Source: Gnetum montanum
Taxonomy: Eukaryota > Streptophyta > Gnetopsida > Gnetales > Gnetaceae
Assembly: GCA_015680685.1 (NCBI GenBank)
Contig: MNCI01025442.1
Location: 175,302-227,623 of the forward strand
Direction: 5' to 3'
Length of the DNA stretch: 52,322 bases
Below the pieces are notes generated by a model, which saw nothing but the letters and a program-made list of their open reading frames with translations, did no database searches and was not told the origin of the DNA. Made by a program: the position numbers and the translations under genes. This document shows, one piece after another, positions 20,882 to 32,983 of this stretch; within the stretch, counting starts at the first letter, position 1, and every line of letters starts with the position of its first letter.

Positions 20882-23800
20882 CTAATCCTCCAATTGAGCA
20901 AAACAAACTTCGTATGCAATTCTACTATGGAGATGTTTACCATTTGAAATATTTTTGTATCTCTGCACAGAGAAAGGAGGATGAATTTTGAAAAAATCAA
21001 TGGTCTTGACTCTAGATAATGCAACAAACATTAGCCCCATAACTTCTCTTAAACATAAGTCAAAATTAGCCTTATCTAGTGTCATTTCTTAAGATTTATG
21101 AATATTCATGGCTCATGCCAACCGTAACAGTAACTAACACGATGCTCATCTAACCACAAGGATAATTGGCACATGATGAGGATTACCATTATCAAAGGGA
21201 CATCCGATGTAGGAGTCAAAATCAACAACAATGTATGATGGTAATGCAGGTGGCTATTTACGTAGACAATACATAATATTGTGAATTGTGCCAAGTGCAC
21301 CATTTACCAATCCTACTTCAGGCCAAAGGTTAACTATGAGCATTACCCTTGCACCTTTACATATAAGTAGATATTGCTCAATATCATCACCGTCATCATC
21401 TAAGATTCTAAATCCATGGGGATCTCTATCTGCTACACACATAGCAATGAGTCTCTGTATTGTTTTAACATCTTCTTATTGTGAGATTGGACTTTATCCT
21501 TCGTATCATATAAGTGCATTGATTCTTTAAAATTGTCTAATCCACTCGAAGTTGATGAAAGATTCATTTGAGCAGCCAAGAGATTATAATCTTCATCATG
21601 GCTTTTTCCTTCTTTGATATGCATCAATACTTCCCTAAATCTTTATTGTTGAGGATCATTTCCAAATTGATGATAAAGTGCATCTAAAACAACAAAGCTA
21701 TAAAATGATTGTCAAACCCCTATAATATCTGGATTCTTGGATGCATAAGGCACAACATCATGCATAAGAGGAAGCTAACCCAAATCACTTATCAATATAA
21801 CTGATCTTCCTCCAAAAAATTCATTCTAATGCTCTAGAAAAATTTATCTTAGTTGTCTATCAATGCTTTGTAATAATCTTCCTTCCACAAAACTCATTTC
21901 ATCAATTATTATATATCTTACCTATGATAGTCGATGTTGTATACTTATCTTTGTAGAGGAATAGAGTTCTTTATAGGCATCTATTCCAATGTTCAAACTA
22001 GAATGAATGGTTGCTACATTAATGTTAAATGTTGTAGCTCCTATGGGTGCCATTATAAGTAAAGCATTATGTTTTTCATTACAGTATTTTATGAAAGCAT
22101 TATGAAGTGCATCTATGAGAAATGACTTTCTTGTACCAGCTGTTCCATGGATAATCATTCATAAAAGGGGATCTATTAACTGTGAAAAAATCATGTGTCC
22201 TATAATTTTATTATAGCATTTCATTTTCTTTGCATCCAGATTATCAAAATCATAGACACTATAATCACGATCAATAACAATCATGGAGTGAGATTATTTA
22301 TTGCTAGCAATAAAACTTGTAGCAAACTTTGCAACATCCTCTCTTGGATATTGTAATATCCAGTCATGCATTGTATCAACATCCTATAGCCCAAGCATCT
22401 CCAATTTTTTTCTCTAAGAGTGACTTGTTGATAAGAGATGACGGTTCAAGATTTCAAAATCATATTCCTCATGACCTTGCACCTGTAGAGTTACATCTAC
22501 AAATTATCTTTCTTCCTCCAAAGCTCACTGGAATTCTTCTTCAATATTAATCTCTGATGCTACATATAGATGTTGAATGGACAACCACTTCATTTCAATC
22601 TCATCATCATTAAAACCAAGATCTCGCTTCACATCTCTAAACAGATAATGTAACAACAACATAGCCCAATAGTATTCAATCCATTTTTGTTTCCCTTGCT
22701 TCACTAGGATGAGAAACTTGGAATAATATCTGACAATAGCATCTAGCTCTAAGTGACACGGATTTCAATTTGGATTATTCTTATTCTTCATGTTGCAATT
22801 GTACTCTTTAAAGGCCTACAATAATGATACACCCTCCATTGGAAGTAGATGTTTCTAATATATATTAATAAGATTCATGTAGTTTTTACCTTCATCAGTT
22901 TCATCTAAAATAATTTGAACTTTTTTGTACACCTCTCAAGAAATATTAAGTGTGTGGAAAACACAACTGCAGTTTACCAAAGGAAGCTCATACAACATGT
23001 GATAAACCTCCATAGCACTAATGCTTCTATCTGCAATAGCATCCATCATGAGCCTTCTATAGATTGATATAGCATCTTCATGAGGATTCCTTAACTCGAA
23101 AATCTACAATAACATGTCATGAAAAGATTGGGATTTCTTCTCTATTTTTGCTACATATTTCATGATATATTTTATGACAACATATTGCAACAATATTGGC
23201 TAAAAATCTGTATTTTCCCTCCATGGCTGAAGCATCATTCTATTATGAACATTAAGCCTTAATCATTTCTTCGAGGAACATAAGTAACCTCATTATTATT
23301 TTCTGGATCTCTTTAAAGAGTGGATTCCAAAGATAATGACCAAGGAACATTGTACCTAGAATTAAAAGATACAAAAGTTGAATATCTCTATAATTTTTTT
23401 CATGAGAAATTAAAGTATACTTGCTAATAAAAATGAATACAATGGTGAGAAAATAGTAATGACATAACAGTTTGATTTGAAAGAGGTAACTGCAAACTTC
23501 TTTGCCATTACATTTTCGTAAACATGCACCAGGTTTGCATACTGTATGTCTTTCAATAGCATTAAGCAAATTAGCATAAGCAATTTATAGATCCATACAT
23601 TGTAGTTGTTCAATAGTCAACTCACATGGATGATGCAACATATTTACACGTAAAGCCTTAGTAAAAGAAGTAATAATGGAGAAATTAATATTTGTGTATT
23701 CTAACCAATATCAACAAAAAAAATTTGTGTATTAAACATAAAAGATAAATGAGAACTTACATTATTTGGATGTCCATTAGTTGTAAATCTTGGATTCTGT

Positions 23801-25542
23801 GCATTTGTTATTAAATCAAAAAATTCCTTTGTCCTATGCATGACATGAGGATCATTATGGTCGAGCTCATCTACCTTTGGAGCATCTTGTATCCACAGGA
23901 AACCATGCACATGTGGAGATTTGCGATGCTACCACTCATATCATGTCCAATATTCAACAAAATGGAATTTATTCATCAAAACTGTCTACAAAAAGGCAAT
24001 GTGATGACGATGCACAAACTCTGCAACTATATGCAGATTTTCTATGATATTACTCTGCCTCCAACATTTGAGTTCTAATGAGTTCTCAGGTGGATCTCCT
24101 TCCATTAGATTATGCAACTTAGGCCAATAGAAATCTACTACACTCAAAGTAAAAAAATTTGTAGATGTTCCCAATTGATTCACTTTGTTGATTAACTCTG
24201 CTTTACATTTTCTCCAATAAGATGGTGTACCACAAATGAATGTACAATATCGCATCAAATTATCAACAATGACATGTGATGGAGCATTATGCAATTATTC
24301 CTGTAGTTCCTCAATAGTTATGGGTGCATCAACAATATTTTTTTAAAAAAATAAAACAAAATTTTCCATTGCCCATCTCCTTCTAATGACATTATAGATA
24401 TAATACCTAAAAATAAATCACACATCATTGTTTAAATGTTATAAAAAACATTATAAATAATGAAAATAATAAACAAATTAAAAATTAATATTTACCTAAA
24501 ATGCTTATGACATCCAAATCTACCATCTTTGTAGCAAATAAGATGTTTTTCATATTTATGCAGTTTGACATCTTTAGCTCTTTGTTCAAGAAAATCGCAT
24601 TTTCCTTTAGGAAAAAGACTTGGAAATGCCATCATAAACAACCCCATCATGCCACTAAGCAACATCTAAATCCTACAATGATGGATTATGCATCCATGCT
24701 CTTATCAAATCAATTTCCTTTCTTACAATTCCAGGACGCTATGCAACTGATGATGTATGAATGATAATATTTTTTTCATCTATCTGAAGCAAAGGGCCTT
24801 CAAACTGTAATCCCATTTCTCCATCCTTTTCTAACAACGATATCTAAGGAATGTTATGGAAGATGTTAACATCACCGATGTCAGTAACATTGTCTAATGC
24901 ATGCATATCAATCTTGACATCATGAAAGTATGAATCATTTGCCTTCTTAAAAATCAAAGCTTCATAAACCCGTCTCTTGCTAACAGTGAAATTATACTTG
25001 GTGCTCATTTGATCTGCTCTTCTCAATATCAAGAAAGAGATATCTTTAATTCTAAGAGAAATTCTCTTAGTAATCTATGTGACATCTTAAGAAAAGCTAA
25101 TTCTGTGACCTTTATATTCGAACTTTCCATCAACTCCATGTGTAACTTGCAATATGGAATTAATTTTTGCAATTAAAATTTCTTCAACCTTAGTTAAATA
25201 GGCTAGGATAGGTGGTTGGATTCCTAAATCCATGTTATTTTCAACTAAAAATAATTTGATCTCACAACCAAAACTATCAAGAATATTTTGTTTCTTTTCA
25301 TTAATGCACCTATTGCATGTGGATCCTCTACTTCTAGTTGAATCCAATAATATGCCAAGAAACATTTTGTTTCATACATTACAAGAACATGCATTTGCAA
25401 AATTTCTAACTACATTATTAAAATTCTATAGTACATGAGCAATTTTCGTAGATGTCTTTTGCAAGTTTGGAAAAGATTGAGCATCTTCTGAAGAAGGCAT
25501 TTCCACTATTGGAACATTGGAAACATTTGTAGCTTCATTCAT
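20882..25542 (-). pseudogene. Helitron RepHel protein (HUH Rep plus Pif1-type helicase)
   Basis: A broken but readable frame from an ATG at 25542. Blocks in order: Cys pair 'TCNRC' and 'LTKVEEILIAKI' (25.35-25.1 kb); 'RRVYEALIFKKAN' (24.95 kb); 'GTPSYWRKC' and 'VVDFYWPKLHNLM' (24.2-24.1 kb); HUH motif 'SPHVHGFLW' (HVH codons 23913-23905); 'ERHTVCKPGACLRK' (23.5 kb); catalytic tyrosine pair 'KYIMKYVAK' (Tyr at 23169-23167 and 23157-23155); 'NPHEDAISIYRRLMMDAIAD' (23 kb). Helicase: Walker A 'GTAGTRKS' (normal Gly is Arg), Walker B 'IIIDEMSF', 'CKGARVML..NLWPEVGLVNGA' and 'FVALSRVK'. It would nick and unwind DNA for rolling-circle transposition. Stops (TGA for CGA, TAG for CAG) and frameshifts make it inactive. 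Confidence 0.85.
23657..23760 (-). other. Predicted intron in the H2 Rep gene
   Basis: The minus-strand donor AAT|GTAAGTTCTC (G at 23760) and the acceptor CTTTTACTAAG|GC (ending 23657) bound a 104-base AT-rich gap. Joining them links the segment after the HUH motif to 'ALRVNMLHHP' and then to 'ERHTVCKPG'. Inferred from sequence only. Confidence 0.5.
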
Positions 25543-25794
25543 TTAATGAAATGAATTTTCCTCCTATCAATTTTGCCTTGTTCAATGCTCACTTTCACTA
25601 TACTATGCCTATTCTTGATCTTGTTACAATTATTTTTTTTCAATGTCTGTGAGATCTGGCATGGATGTTTCTTAAATAATAGGCACAAATGCATGTCTAA
25701 TGTCCTGCAAAATGATAGGAAATGTAAATAAAATATTGAATAACAATATATACTAACATGAATATGGGTTCACAATAATAACTTGTATTTCTTT

Positions 25795-25799
25795 TAGAT
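25795..25799. other. Left target-site duplication of element A (TAGAT)
   Basis: TAGAT directly precedes the 5' LTR and recurs at 44995-44999 directly after the 3' LTR. The five-base length is normal for Ty3/Gypsy integration. Confidence 0.85.
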
Positions 25800-26592
25800 T
25801 GATGAGCCGCGATATCGCGTCCACCCCCGCGATATTGCGTATGTGATATCGTAGCTCGCCGCAATGTCTATAAATAAGTGTCTTTCCCTATTTTAGGCAC
25901 TTAGACTTATACCCTTAGCCAAAATATAGTAGTTTTACCATTCCATAGTTAGAATAATTTCCATGTGCCAACAGTAGGAGTCTTAAAGTAAACAAATCTT
26001 TATTCGAGAAAATTGTACCTAGCACACATTTGTGTATGGCCATAAAGATGAACTTTCTGATAAACCTTGCAACATATGGACTAAGCTAAATAGTAATTAA
26101 TTATTTTTGAATGTTTAATTTCTTTCCTAGTTAATTAATCTCTCTCAACCCTTAACTCTCCTAGTTAGGTACACTCAGTACGACCGCTTTGAGCACATGT
26201 GCAATGCTTGGTAACCTAGTAACAAATAGCGTTTGGTAATCCCAGCAGCGTTGCACTGGTTTAGGGTGTGTGCGGCAAGTGGGAACAGATATTGGTGTTA
26301 GGAAAATTAGATCTTAGATAGTAAATAGTTAATGAAAGTTAGTCACTTAGTTCTCTTCACCTTCCCTATTAGCATAAGACATTAAAAAGATAAAAGATAT
26401 AAAAATCATATACCTCAAGCTTACTTAACCATACAACCATGACAATACGAGTAAGCTTGGGAAGATAGCGATTGATTAACCTTAAGTGTTCCATTAAGGT
26501 GCGTAAGCACTTTGTCCTTGGAGTTTGACCAAATCGCACATGAGATGCTCGTATTCATATGGTTGAGTGTAGAGGTACCTCTCCACTCATAA
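25800..26592 (+). repeat. 5' LTR of element A
   Basis: TGATGAG start. The end reads CTCATAA where the 3' LTR has CTCATCA, so the terminal CA is mutated to AA. The 793 bases fit the ~790 of the rejoined 3' LTR. U3 has the GATATC palindromes, with TATAAATA at 25869-25876. Confidence 0.88.
25809..25876 (+). promoter_or_regulatory. Palindrome cluster and TATA box of the A 5' LTR
   Basis: GCGATATCGC at 25809-25818, then GCGATATTGC and GTGATATCG, then TATAAATAAG from 25869. The same arrangement is seen in the A 3' LTR (TATAAATA 34954-34961) and in B. Confidence 0.55.
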
Positions 26593-26593
26593 T

Positions 26594-26613
26594 TGGCATC
26601 GTTGCTGGGGACT
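26594..26613 (+). other. Primer-binding site of A (tRNA-Asp type)
   Basis: TGGCATCGTTGCTGGGG follows the LTR by one base. It matches the complement of the plant tRNA-Asp 3' end except for CG-to-CA and CC-to-CT type changes. tRNA-Asp priming is typical of Athila elements. Confidence 0.8.
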
Positions 26614-26737
26614 TAGTTGTTTGTGCACTACGTAGAACATAGGAGATCATTCATATCATTGGGATGCTAGAATGAATCCTTAGGCTTGAGCAAAAGAAAA
26701 ATAAGACAATAGTAAACAACACATCAAACAAGACAAA

Positions 26738-29060
26738 ATATCTTCTTCTTCACACAAAAGCACTTCACCGCCTAGGACTCACACAAGAGACAGTCGGCGG
26801 CACAACACACGTAACCAAGATCTGCCAGTTCCTCAATAGTTCCGTGTGGTATATATTCATCACCATGAGTATGTACCATACTTTACCTTTATTCTCCATC
26901 AAGATGAACAACTGCGTTGGAGAGACTTGGAGGGTAACATAGTATTGCCTCCAGACCAAGAAATTCCCAACATGCTTCTTCGTGCTCTCACATGAGTAGG
27001 CATGTCACAGTTATACGTAGAATACATTGCATGCGATTATGACACAAGGTATTACCATCCCAGAGAAGCACAACGTCAAAGGGACTTGCGACAGGAGAGA
27101 TACTATACATCATTGAAGGGTAAAGGACCCCATAACGCTCCACTTGTCTTAAGCAAAATTGAGGGTGATGAACCTATTCCAATAGGTTCTTTACAAAAAG
27201 ATGTTCCCTCTCCTAACGATGGTCAGGAGGTGCTGTATCAAAACCTTCACTTCATGATTCATAATTCTGGTTCTGATCCCCACGAACACCAAGTGTTCAA
27301 TGAGGAAACACAAACACATGATAAGGGTGGGCACTCTAATCGTAATCACGATCGGGGTTGAGACCACCGAAGAGAAGGTAGGAAACATCATCATGGCGAT
27401 GGTTCTCCTTCTTCTTCACCTTCATCATCACATTCACCCTCTCCTTTAGTATCAAGACGCAATCATAAGGAGCCTAACCATGAGGATAAAGGTAAACAGA
27501 GTGAGAAACCTCAATGAGAGAGTCAAGAAAGAGGACGAGGGCACTCAAGAGAATCACGGCATGGAAGAAGGGAGAGTAGGGAACCGTGTAAACATCACAG
27601 ACGCTATGAATGAAATGACCATAAAGAACCCCTACTTGCAACCCGAAGCATGTTAGATATCATGGAGGTCACAAGAATTCCACAAGGCACCAAAAATATA
27701 GCAGGATCAAGAGGTTAGATATGAATAATAATGCATGATTTGAGGGGGGATACAACACTGATCCTCAAAACAACTTGCAAGCATTTCATGATTCATGTGC
27801 CTTGCAGAACATTGAGAATGAATGGAAAAAACCAAAGTTGTTCCCAAGGACACTAGTAAAAGAAGTGGAAAGCTAGTATCGGTCCTTAGAATCGGAATCC
27901 ATTCGGAGGTGGGGTACGATGCTAGAACTATTTAATGATAAGTATCAAATGTACTCCCAGGTGTCCAACCTACATAAGCAAATCCAAGGATGGAAGCAAG
28001 GAAATCATGAATCCTTGGATGCTACCATGGGCCGTTATTATGCACTATTACATCATTGCCCAGGCCATGGTTACTCATAGCAAGATCAACTGCACCATCT
28101 CGTAGATGGACTTAGGCATGAAACCAAGAGAACCCTTGGAACATATGCCCAAGGGAGATTATCAAAGCTTAGGTTCCATCAGGTCCATAGATTGCTGGAA
28201 CAAGTAGCCAAGGAAGAAGGAGAGCTACGTAAGAGAGAAAGTGCAGAAGAGTACAACCGCGATCCTTCCCTCCAAAAAAGGGGAGTGAGATTCTGTGAGG
28301 AGGAGGAAGAGTCACCACTCAAAGAGATGGTGCATAGGAAAACCTTGCCACTGCAAAAATTAACAATAGAAGTGTTGACAAAGGTAGACCAAATGTGGGA
28401 CTCCCTAGATAGTAGATTTGAAACCGTTCTTAAAATTGTAGAGGAGTCTAAGGAGCGAGGTAGTGACTATGACAAAAAGAAAAAGAGGGATATGGACCAT
28501 GCACATAACAAAGGTAAGGGTAAAATGGCCATCACCAAACAAGTTTTGGATTCTAATACGGACAATGAAGGTGGATGTGAGATATGCCAATATGACCATC
28601 CTAAGGGATGTTTCCCAGTAATCTCACATTTGTGAGAGTCTGGGGTGTACGCACTTAACCGACGACTTAACAAATGGCAAGCACCCCGACGGTTACCTTA
28701 TCCCCAAGTTAACCCAAGGCAATTCCACTAACCTTTAACATATTATCCAAGTGGGACTCCACCACAACCTATTGAGAAATACCAACAGTGGCAATACCCA
28801 CAATCATGGGGGATGCCACCACCAAGGCAACAATACCCTTACCGGCAACCGGATCCATATGGCTACTACCTGTAGCAACCAATCTCTCCACGTGACTCCA
28901 TTGGTCATGTTACACCACAATGTCACTACCAAGCTCGGGAGTATTATAGGACTCCTTCTCCTAGGAGAGATAACCAATAGACATACCATCCTCCAAATCC
29001 ATCCACAATTCTCACACCGATAGCTCCATTGCCACCTGCTCCAATAATGCAAGGGGAACT
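26738..29060 (+). pseudogene. Gag of element A
   Basis: The frame begins at an ATA (26738) where D has ATG, so the start codon is lost. N-terminal block: 'YVPYFTFIL', 'WRDLEGNIVLPPDQ' and 'YDTRYYHPREAQRQRDLRQE'. Linker: Asp/His/Arg then Ser/Pro-rich ('SPSSSPSSSHSPSP'). Capsid block: 'RRWGTMLELFNDKYQ' and 'DQLHHLVDGLRHETKRTLG'. Acidic/basic helical segment in 28192-28635. A short zinc-knuckle-like CX2CX3HX3C lies at 28576-28611. The Pro/Gln/Tyr-rich tail runs to 29.06 kb. Frameshift near 27.72 kb; several TAG/TGA stops. Confidence 0.82.
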
Positions 29061-31679
29061 CCCCACTCAATCATAGAGACACAATGTCATGAGGGCCTTG
29101 AATCCTCAACCCAAAGTTGGTTCTAACAACCTTATGAAGAGAAGGCCTTTCTTCCAAACCAATAGTCCAACCAAGCCCTCACCAGCACAAGTGGTTGAAC
29201 ATCTAAACACCTCCCTATCAAATAAGGCTTCAGGGCCCCCTTCAACACTAAAATTGAGCTTAATGCACATGGTTATGTTAACACATGTCGTTACTGACTG
29301 GATTAAGGTAGGCCACCTTCCCAGGAAATTCTCTAATCTTGGAAGCCCTCCAATCTATCGCCAAGTACTGGGAATGAACCACGTAAAGCTCTTCTGGACT
29401 CAGGTTCCGGAGTCAACCTAATATACAAGAGATGTACAAAGCCTAGAACCTTCCTCCATTAAGGAAGAGTAGCATTCGACTAGAGCTGGCTGACCAGTCC
29501 ATCACTATTCCCTTGGGACTTGTGGAGGACATCATTACCACTGTGTGTGGGTGGTCGTATCCAGCTAATTTCCTAGTGATACAAGTAAACAATAGTAAGG
29601 GGGACTTCCTAATAATAATGGGAAGGGCATGGCTAAGTACTATAGATGCATGCCTAGGAATCCGCAATGTTTCCCTAGAAATATCCAAGAAGAACACTTT
29701 TGAAAAGATTAAGAAGAAGAAAGTTCCATGCATCACATACGATGACACAGGGTGCCATTACATGCAAAGATTATGGATCATGTGAAGTTTAGCACTTCCT
29801 GCATGCAATTGGTGTGCACAAGACATTAATATACAAAAGTGCCTATATGCAGTAGCCACATGACAAGAAGACACCCAATGGCTGATAGCTGATCAAAAGA
29901 GAAACTCACTAACATGCATGGAACTAACTGAGGGGATAACTAGTGCTTACATTGAAAGCATAGATACACTAGAGCAAGTTTTTTGCCAACTTCCAAACCT
30001 TAACCTTGAAAACATCAACTAGGAGAAGTTGGAAATTCCTGAGAGATTTAAACAAGAGCCCCTAGATTTGAAACCATTGCCCACTGGTCTAGAGTATATG
30101 ATCCTCGAAAATGAAAAACTGGTGATCATCAACGCAAGACTTGTTCCCAAACAAAAAGAAAGACAGTTGAAAGTGATCAACAAGGGGTCAAAAGCCTTTG
30201 CCTGGTCATACCTCGAGTTAACTAGAATATATCCTAGGATATGTCAGCATAGGATTTACACAGACCCCTCGATTAAACCTCAGAAGCAACCGCAGAGGCA
30301 ATTGAACCCAAAATTGAAGCATATAGTAAAAGAAGAAATAAAACAACTTCTTAAGGTTGGGTTCATATATCCCATTGCTGATAATGAATGGGTTAACCCT
30401 CTGGTGATCATACCTAAAAAGGGAGGCAAATGGAGGGCGTGTATAGATTTTAGGCTATTGAACATGGCAACATTTAAGTATCACTTTCCGTTTCCATTCA
30501 TTGACCAAGTCTTAGACACCATAGTAGGGCATCACTATTATAGTTTTCTGGATGGCTATAGTGGATACAACCAAATATGGATAACACTAGAAGACTAAGC
30601 CAAGACAATGTTCACCAGTCCTTGGGGAACGTTTGCATATAAAGAAATGTTGTTTGGCTTGTGTAATGCTCCTGCCATGTTCCAACGCCTAGTTCTAAGC
30701 ATATTCCAATAGTAGATAGGAAATGGAGTGGAAGTATTCATGGATGACTTCTCCACTTATAGAACAAGCTTTGATCAAGCCTTGGACAGATTAGAGCAAG
30801 TGCTAAAAAGATGTGTAGAAACCAAGTTAAGACTCAACTGGCAGAAAAGTCATTTGATGGTCCAAGAAGGCATAGTGCTTGGGCATAATATTTCACATTC
30901 AAGAATAGAGGTAGACCCAAATAAAGTTAGGGTCATCCAAAGAATCACCTGACAATCAGAAATTGTCAAAGACATTCGATCATTCCTTGGACACATTGGC
31001 TACTATAGGAGATTCATTGAGAACTTCTCCAAGATTTCCAAACCGTTGGTAGAACTAACGAAGAAGGATGCACCATTCAAATGTACCAGGGAGTGTGAGC
31101 GAGCATTCCAAACTCTGAAACAAAGGCTTGTGGAAACTCCCATCCTACAAGCCCCTAACTAGTCCAGACCATTCCATATAATGATTGACACATCCAATTA
31201 TGCCTTAGAAGTCGTACTTACATAGTTAGATGACCAAAAACATCCTTACTACATTCACTATGCAAGTAGGAGTATCATCGGTGCACAACTTAACTACACA
31301 ACTATAGAAAAAGAATTAATGGTTGTAGTGTTTGCACTAGACAAGTTTATGCACTATGTGTTAGGTTACAAAGTGTTTATCCATACAGATCATAGTGTAA
31401 TTAGGCTCCTCATGAACAAGCCAATGGTTAGCCTTTGTATTATACGATGGCTGGTAATCCTACAGGAGTTTGATCTAACGATGATCGATAGAAAGGGCGC
31501 CGAGAACATCGTTGTAGATCATTTATCTTGGTTGCACTGGGACAACAAGAAGGATGAATATGTAATGTCTGATCATTTTCCTGATGAAGCCCTCTTTGCC
31601 GATGTAGTAAATAAGCAACCCATGGATACAAATTGGTATAGTAGCATTCTTAGCTATCTCCTTACCCAACAAACACCAC
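29061..31679 (+). pseudogene. Protease, reverse transcriptase and RNase H of element A
   Basis: Protease 'KALLDSGSGVNLI' (near 29390) keeps the catalytic DSG; a one-base deletion just before it (about 29368, compared with B) shifts the frame. RT spans 30.03-31.0 kb: 'WRACIDFRLLNMATF', 'YYSFLDGYSGYNQI', a stop in place of Gln (30598), 'LFGLCNAPAMFQ', catalytic 'VFMDDF' and 'GIVLGHNIS'. RNase H (31.17-31.55 kb): 'MIDTSNYALE', 'KELMVVVFALDKF', 'IHTDHS' and 'NIVVDHLS'. Motif wording is close to Athila polymerases. The FMDD box is intact, but multiple stops and the frameshifts prevent expression of a full polyprotein. Confidence 0.88.
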
Positions 31680-32983
31680 AGGAGCTGGACTTTAGGAAGA
31701 AACAACAATTTCTTCACAAAGCCAAGTAATTCATGGAGATCAACGAACAACTTTACAAAGTGTGTCCTGATGGCTTAGTTCGATGGTGCATGCCCAAGGT
31801 GGACCAACTAAGAGTTCTCCAACATGCTCATGAGGGCCCTTGTGGGGGTCATGATGTAGGGAGATGAACGGCTATTAAGATCCTGCTTGCAGGATACTAC
31901 TGGCTAACATTATTTTAGGATTCCCATCAATTTTTCCAATCTTGTGAGTAGTGTCAACGTGATGGGGGAATGACTGCTAGAATGGAGGGTCTGCAACAAT
32001 GAATTCAACCTTTAGAACCCTTTGACATTTGGGGAATAGACTTTATGGGGCCCATTACACCAATGTCCAATGGAAAAGCTTACATCATTGTTGCTATAGA
32101 CAATCTAATGAAATGGGCTGAAGCAACTGCTATTACAGACTATACATCATCTACAACTACATGATTTGTGCAACAACAAGTCATAAATAGGTTTGGTATG
32201 CCAGGTGCTCCTATCTCGAATAATGGAACACACTTCACAGGTGAAACCTTTCGGAAGTTAATGCAATGCTTAGGGGTTGAACATAAATTGACTACACCTT
32301 ATCACCCCCAAGCTAATGGCCAAGCCGAGGTCACTAACCGGGAGATCACTAAAATATTAACAAGGACAATTAGCAAGTATAGGCAAGATTGGAGTACTAA
32401 ACTTAATGATGCTCTCTAGGCATACTACTCCACTTGGAAACTCCCTACAGGCTACTCTCCCTATGAGTTAGTGTATGGAAAACTTTCAAAGCTCCCAATT
32501 CAAACTGAGCTTCATACACTATCCATGGCTTATGACCTCCACCTCGACCTGGATCTAGCACAAAAACAAAGGTTAGCAACTTTAAACGTGCTAGACGAGA
32601 ACCAATTGGTTGCCCTGTCATCAAATGAGTTGCACAAGGAACATAACTAGCAACATCATGACTTAAAAATTCAAGAGGTTAAGTACCAACTAGGAGATAA
32701 GGTCCTCTACTGGAACCCCACACATGTGCCACAATGCACAAAATTTCAAACATTATGGGAAGGGCCTTACATCATTCATACAACCTTTCCTTCAGGGGCC
32801 ATGACCATATACAAACCTAAGAGCCATAATAAGTGACTACTACTCAATGTGAAACAAACCAAACCCTTCAATGAACTTAGAATATCCAATGCACAGAATA
32901 CCTCTGTGATGGGATGACCTCGCTCATTATTTCGGATCTCCTCCTTCCAACCTACTCATGGGGGAGATGGTCGCCTATGCTGA
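31680..32983 (+). pseudogene. Integrase of element A
   Basis: The N-terminal zinc-binding region is recognisable (H..H spacing in 'HAHEGPCGGH', then CE.CQ near 31950 with a TAG inside). Core: 'WGIDFMGPI' has the first Asp, 'ISNNGTHF' has Asn where B has Asp, and 'NGQAEVTNRE' keeps the Glu. The C-terminal 'LDLDLAQKQRLATLN' and 'KVLYWNPTHVP' blocks follow, with a terminal 'GDGRLC' before TGA (32981-32983). The same C-terminus in B and D shows this is the original stop. There is no chromodomain. Inactive because of the Asn change and stops such as TAG for TGG. Confidence 0.87.

Larger units (their letters stand above)
20566..25799 (-). mobile_element. Helitron H2 (RepHel type), interrupted by element A
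   Basis: The minus strand encodes a Helitron Rep-helicase (separate entry). The 3' end is placed at CACTAG (20571-20566), just past a CCCACGAAATCGC stretch that may be a decayed terminal hairpin. No TC 5' terminus was found. Element A is inserted at 25800, and sequence at 44995 onward continues the interrupted locus. The base after CTAG is C, not the usual T, so the exact end is uncertain. Confidence 0.7.

Noticed and set aside
27191-27394. Minus-strand open frame within gag of A
   Set aside because: Shadow of gag, which matches B and D on the plus strand.
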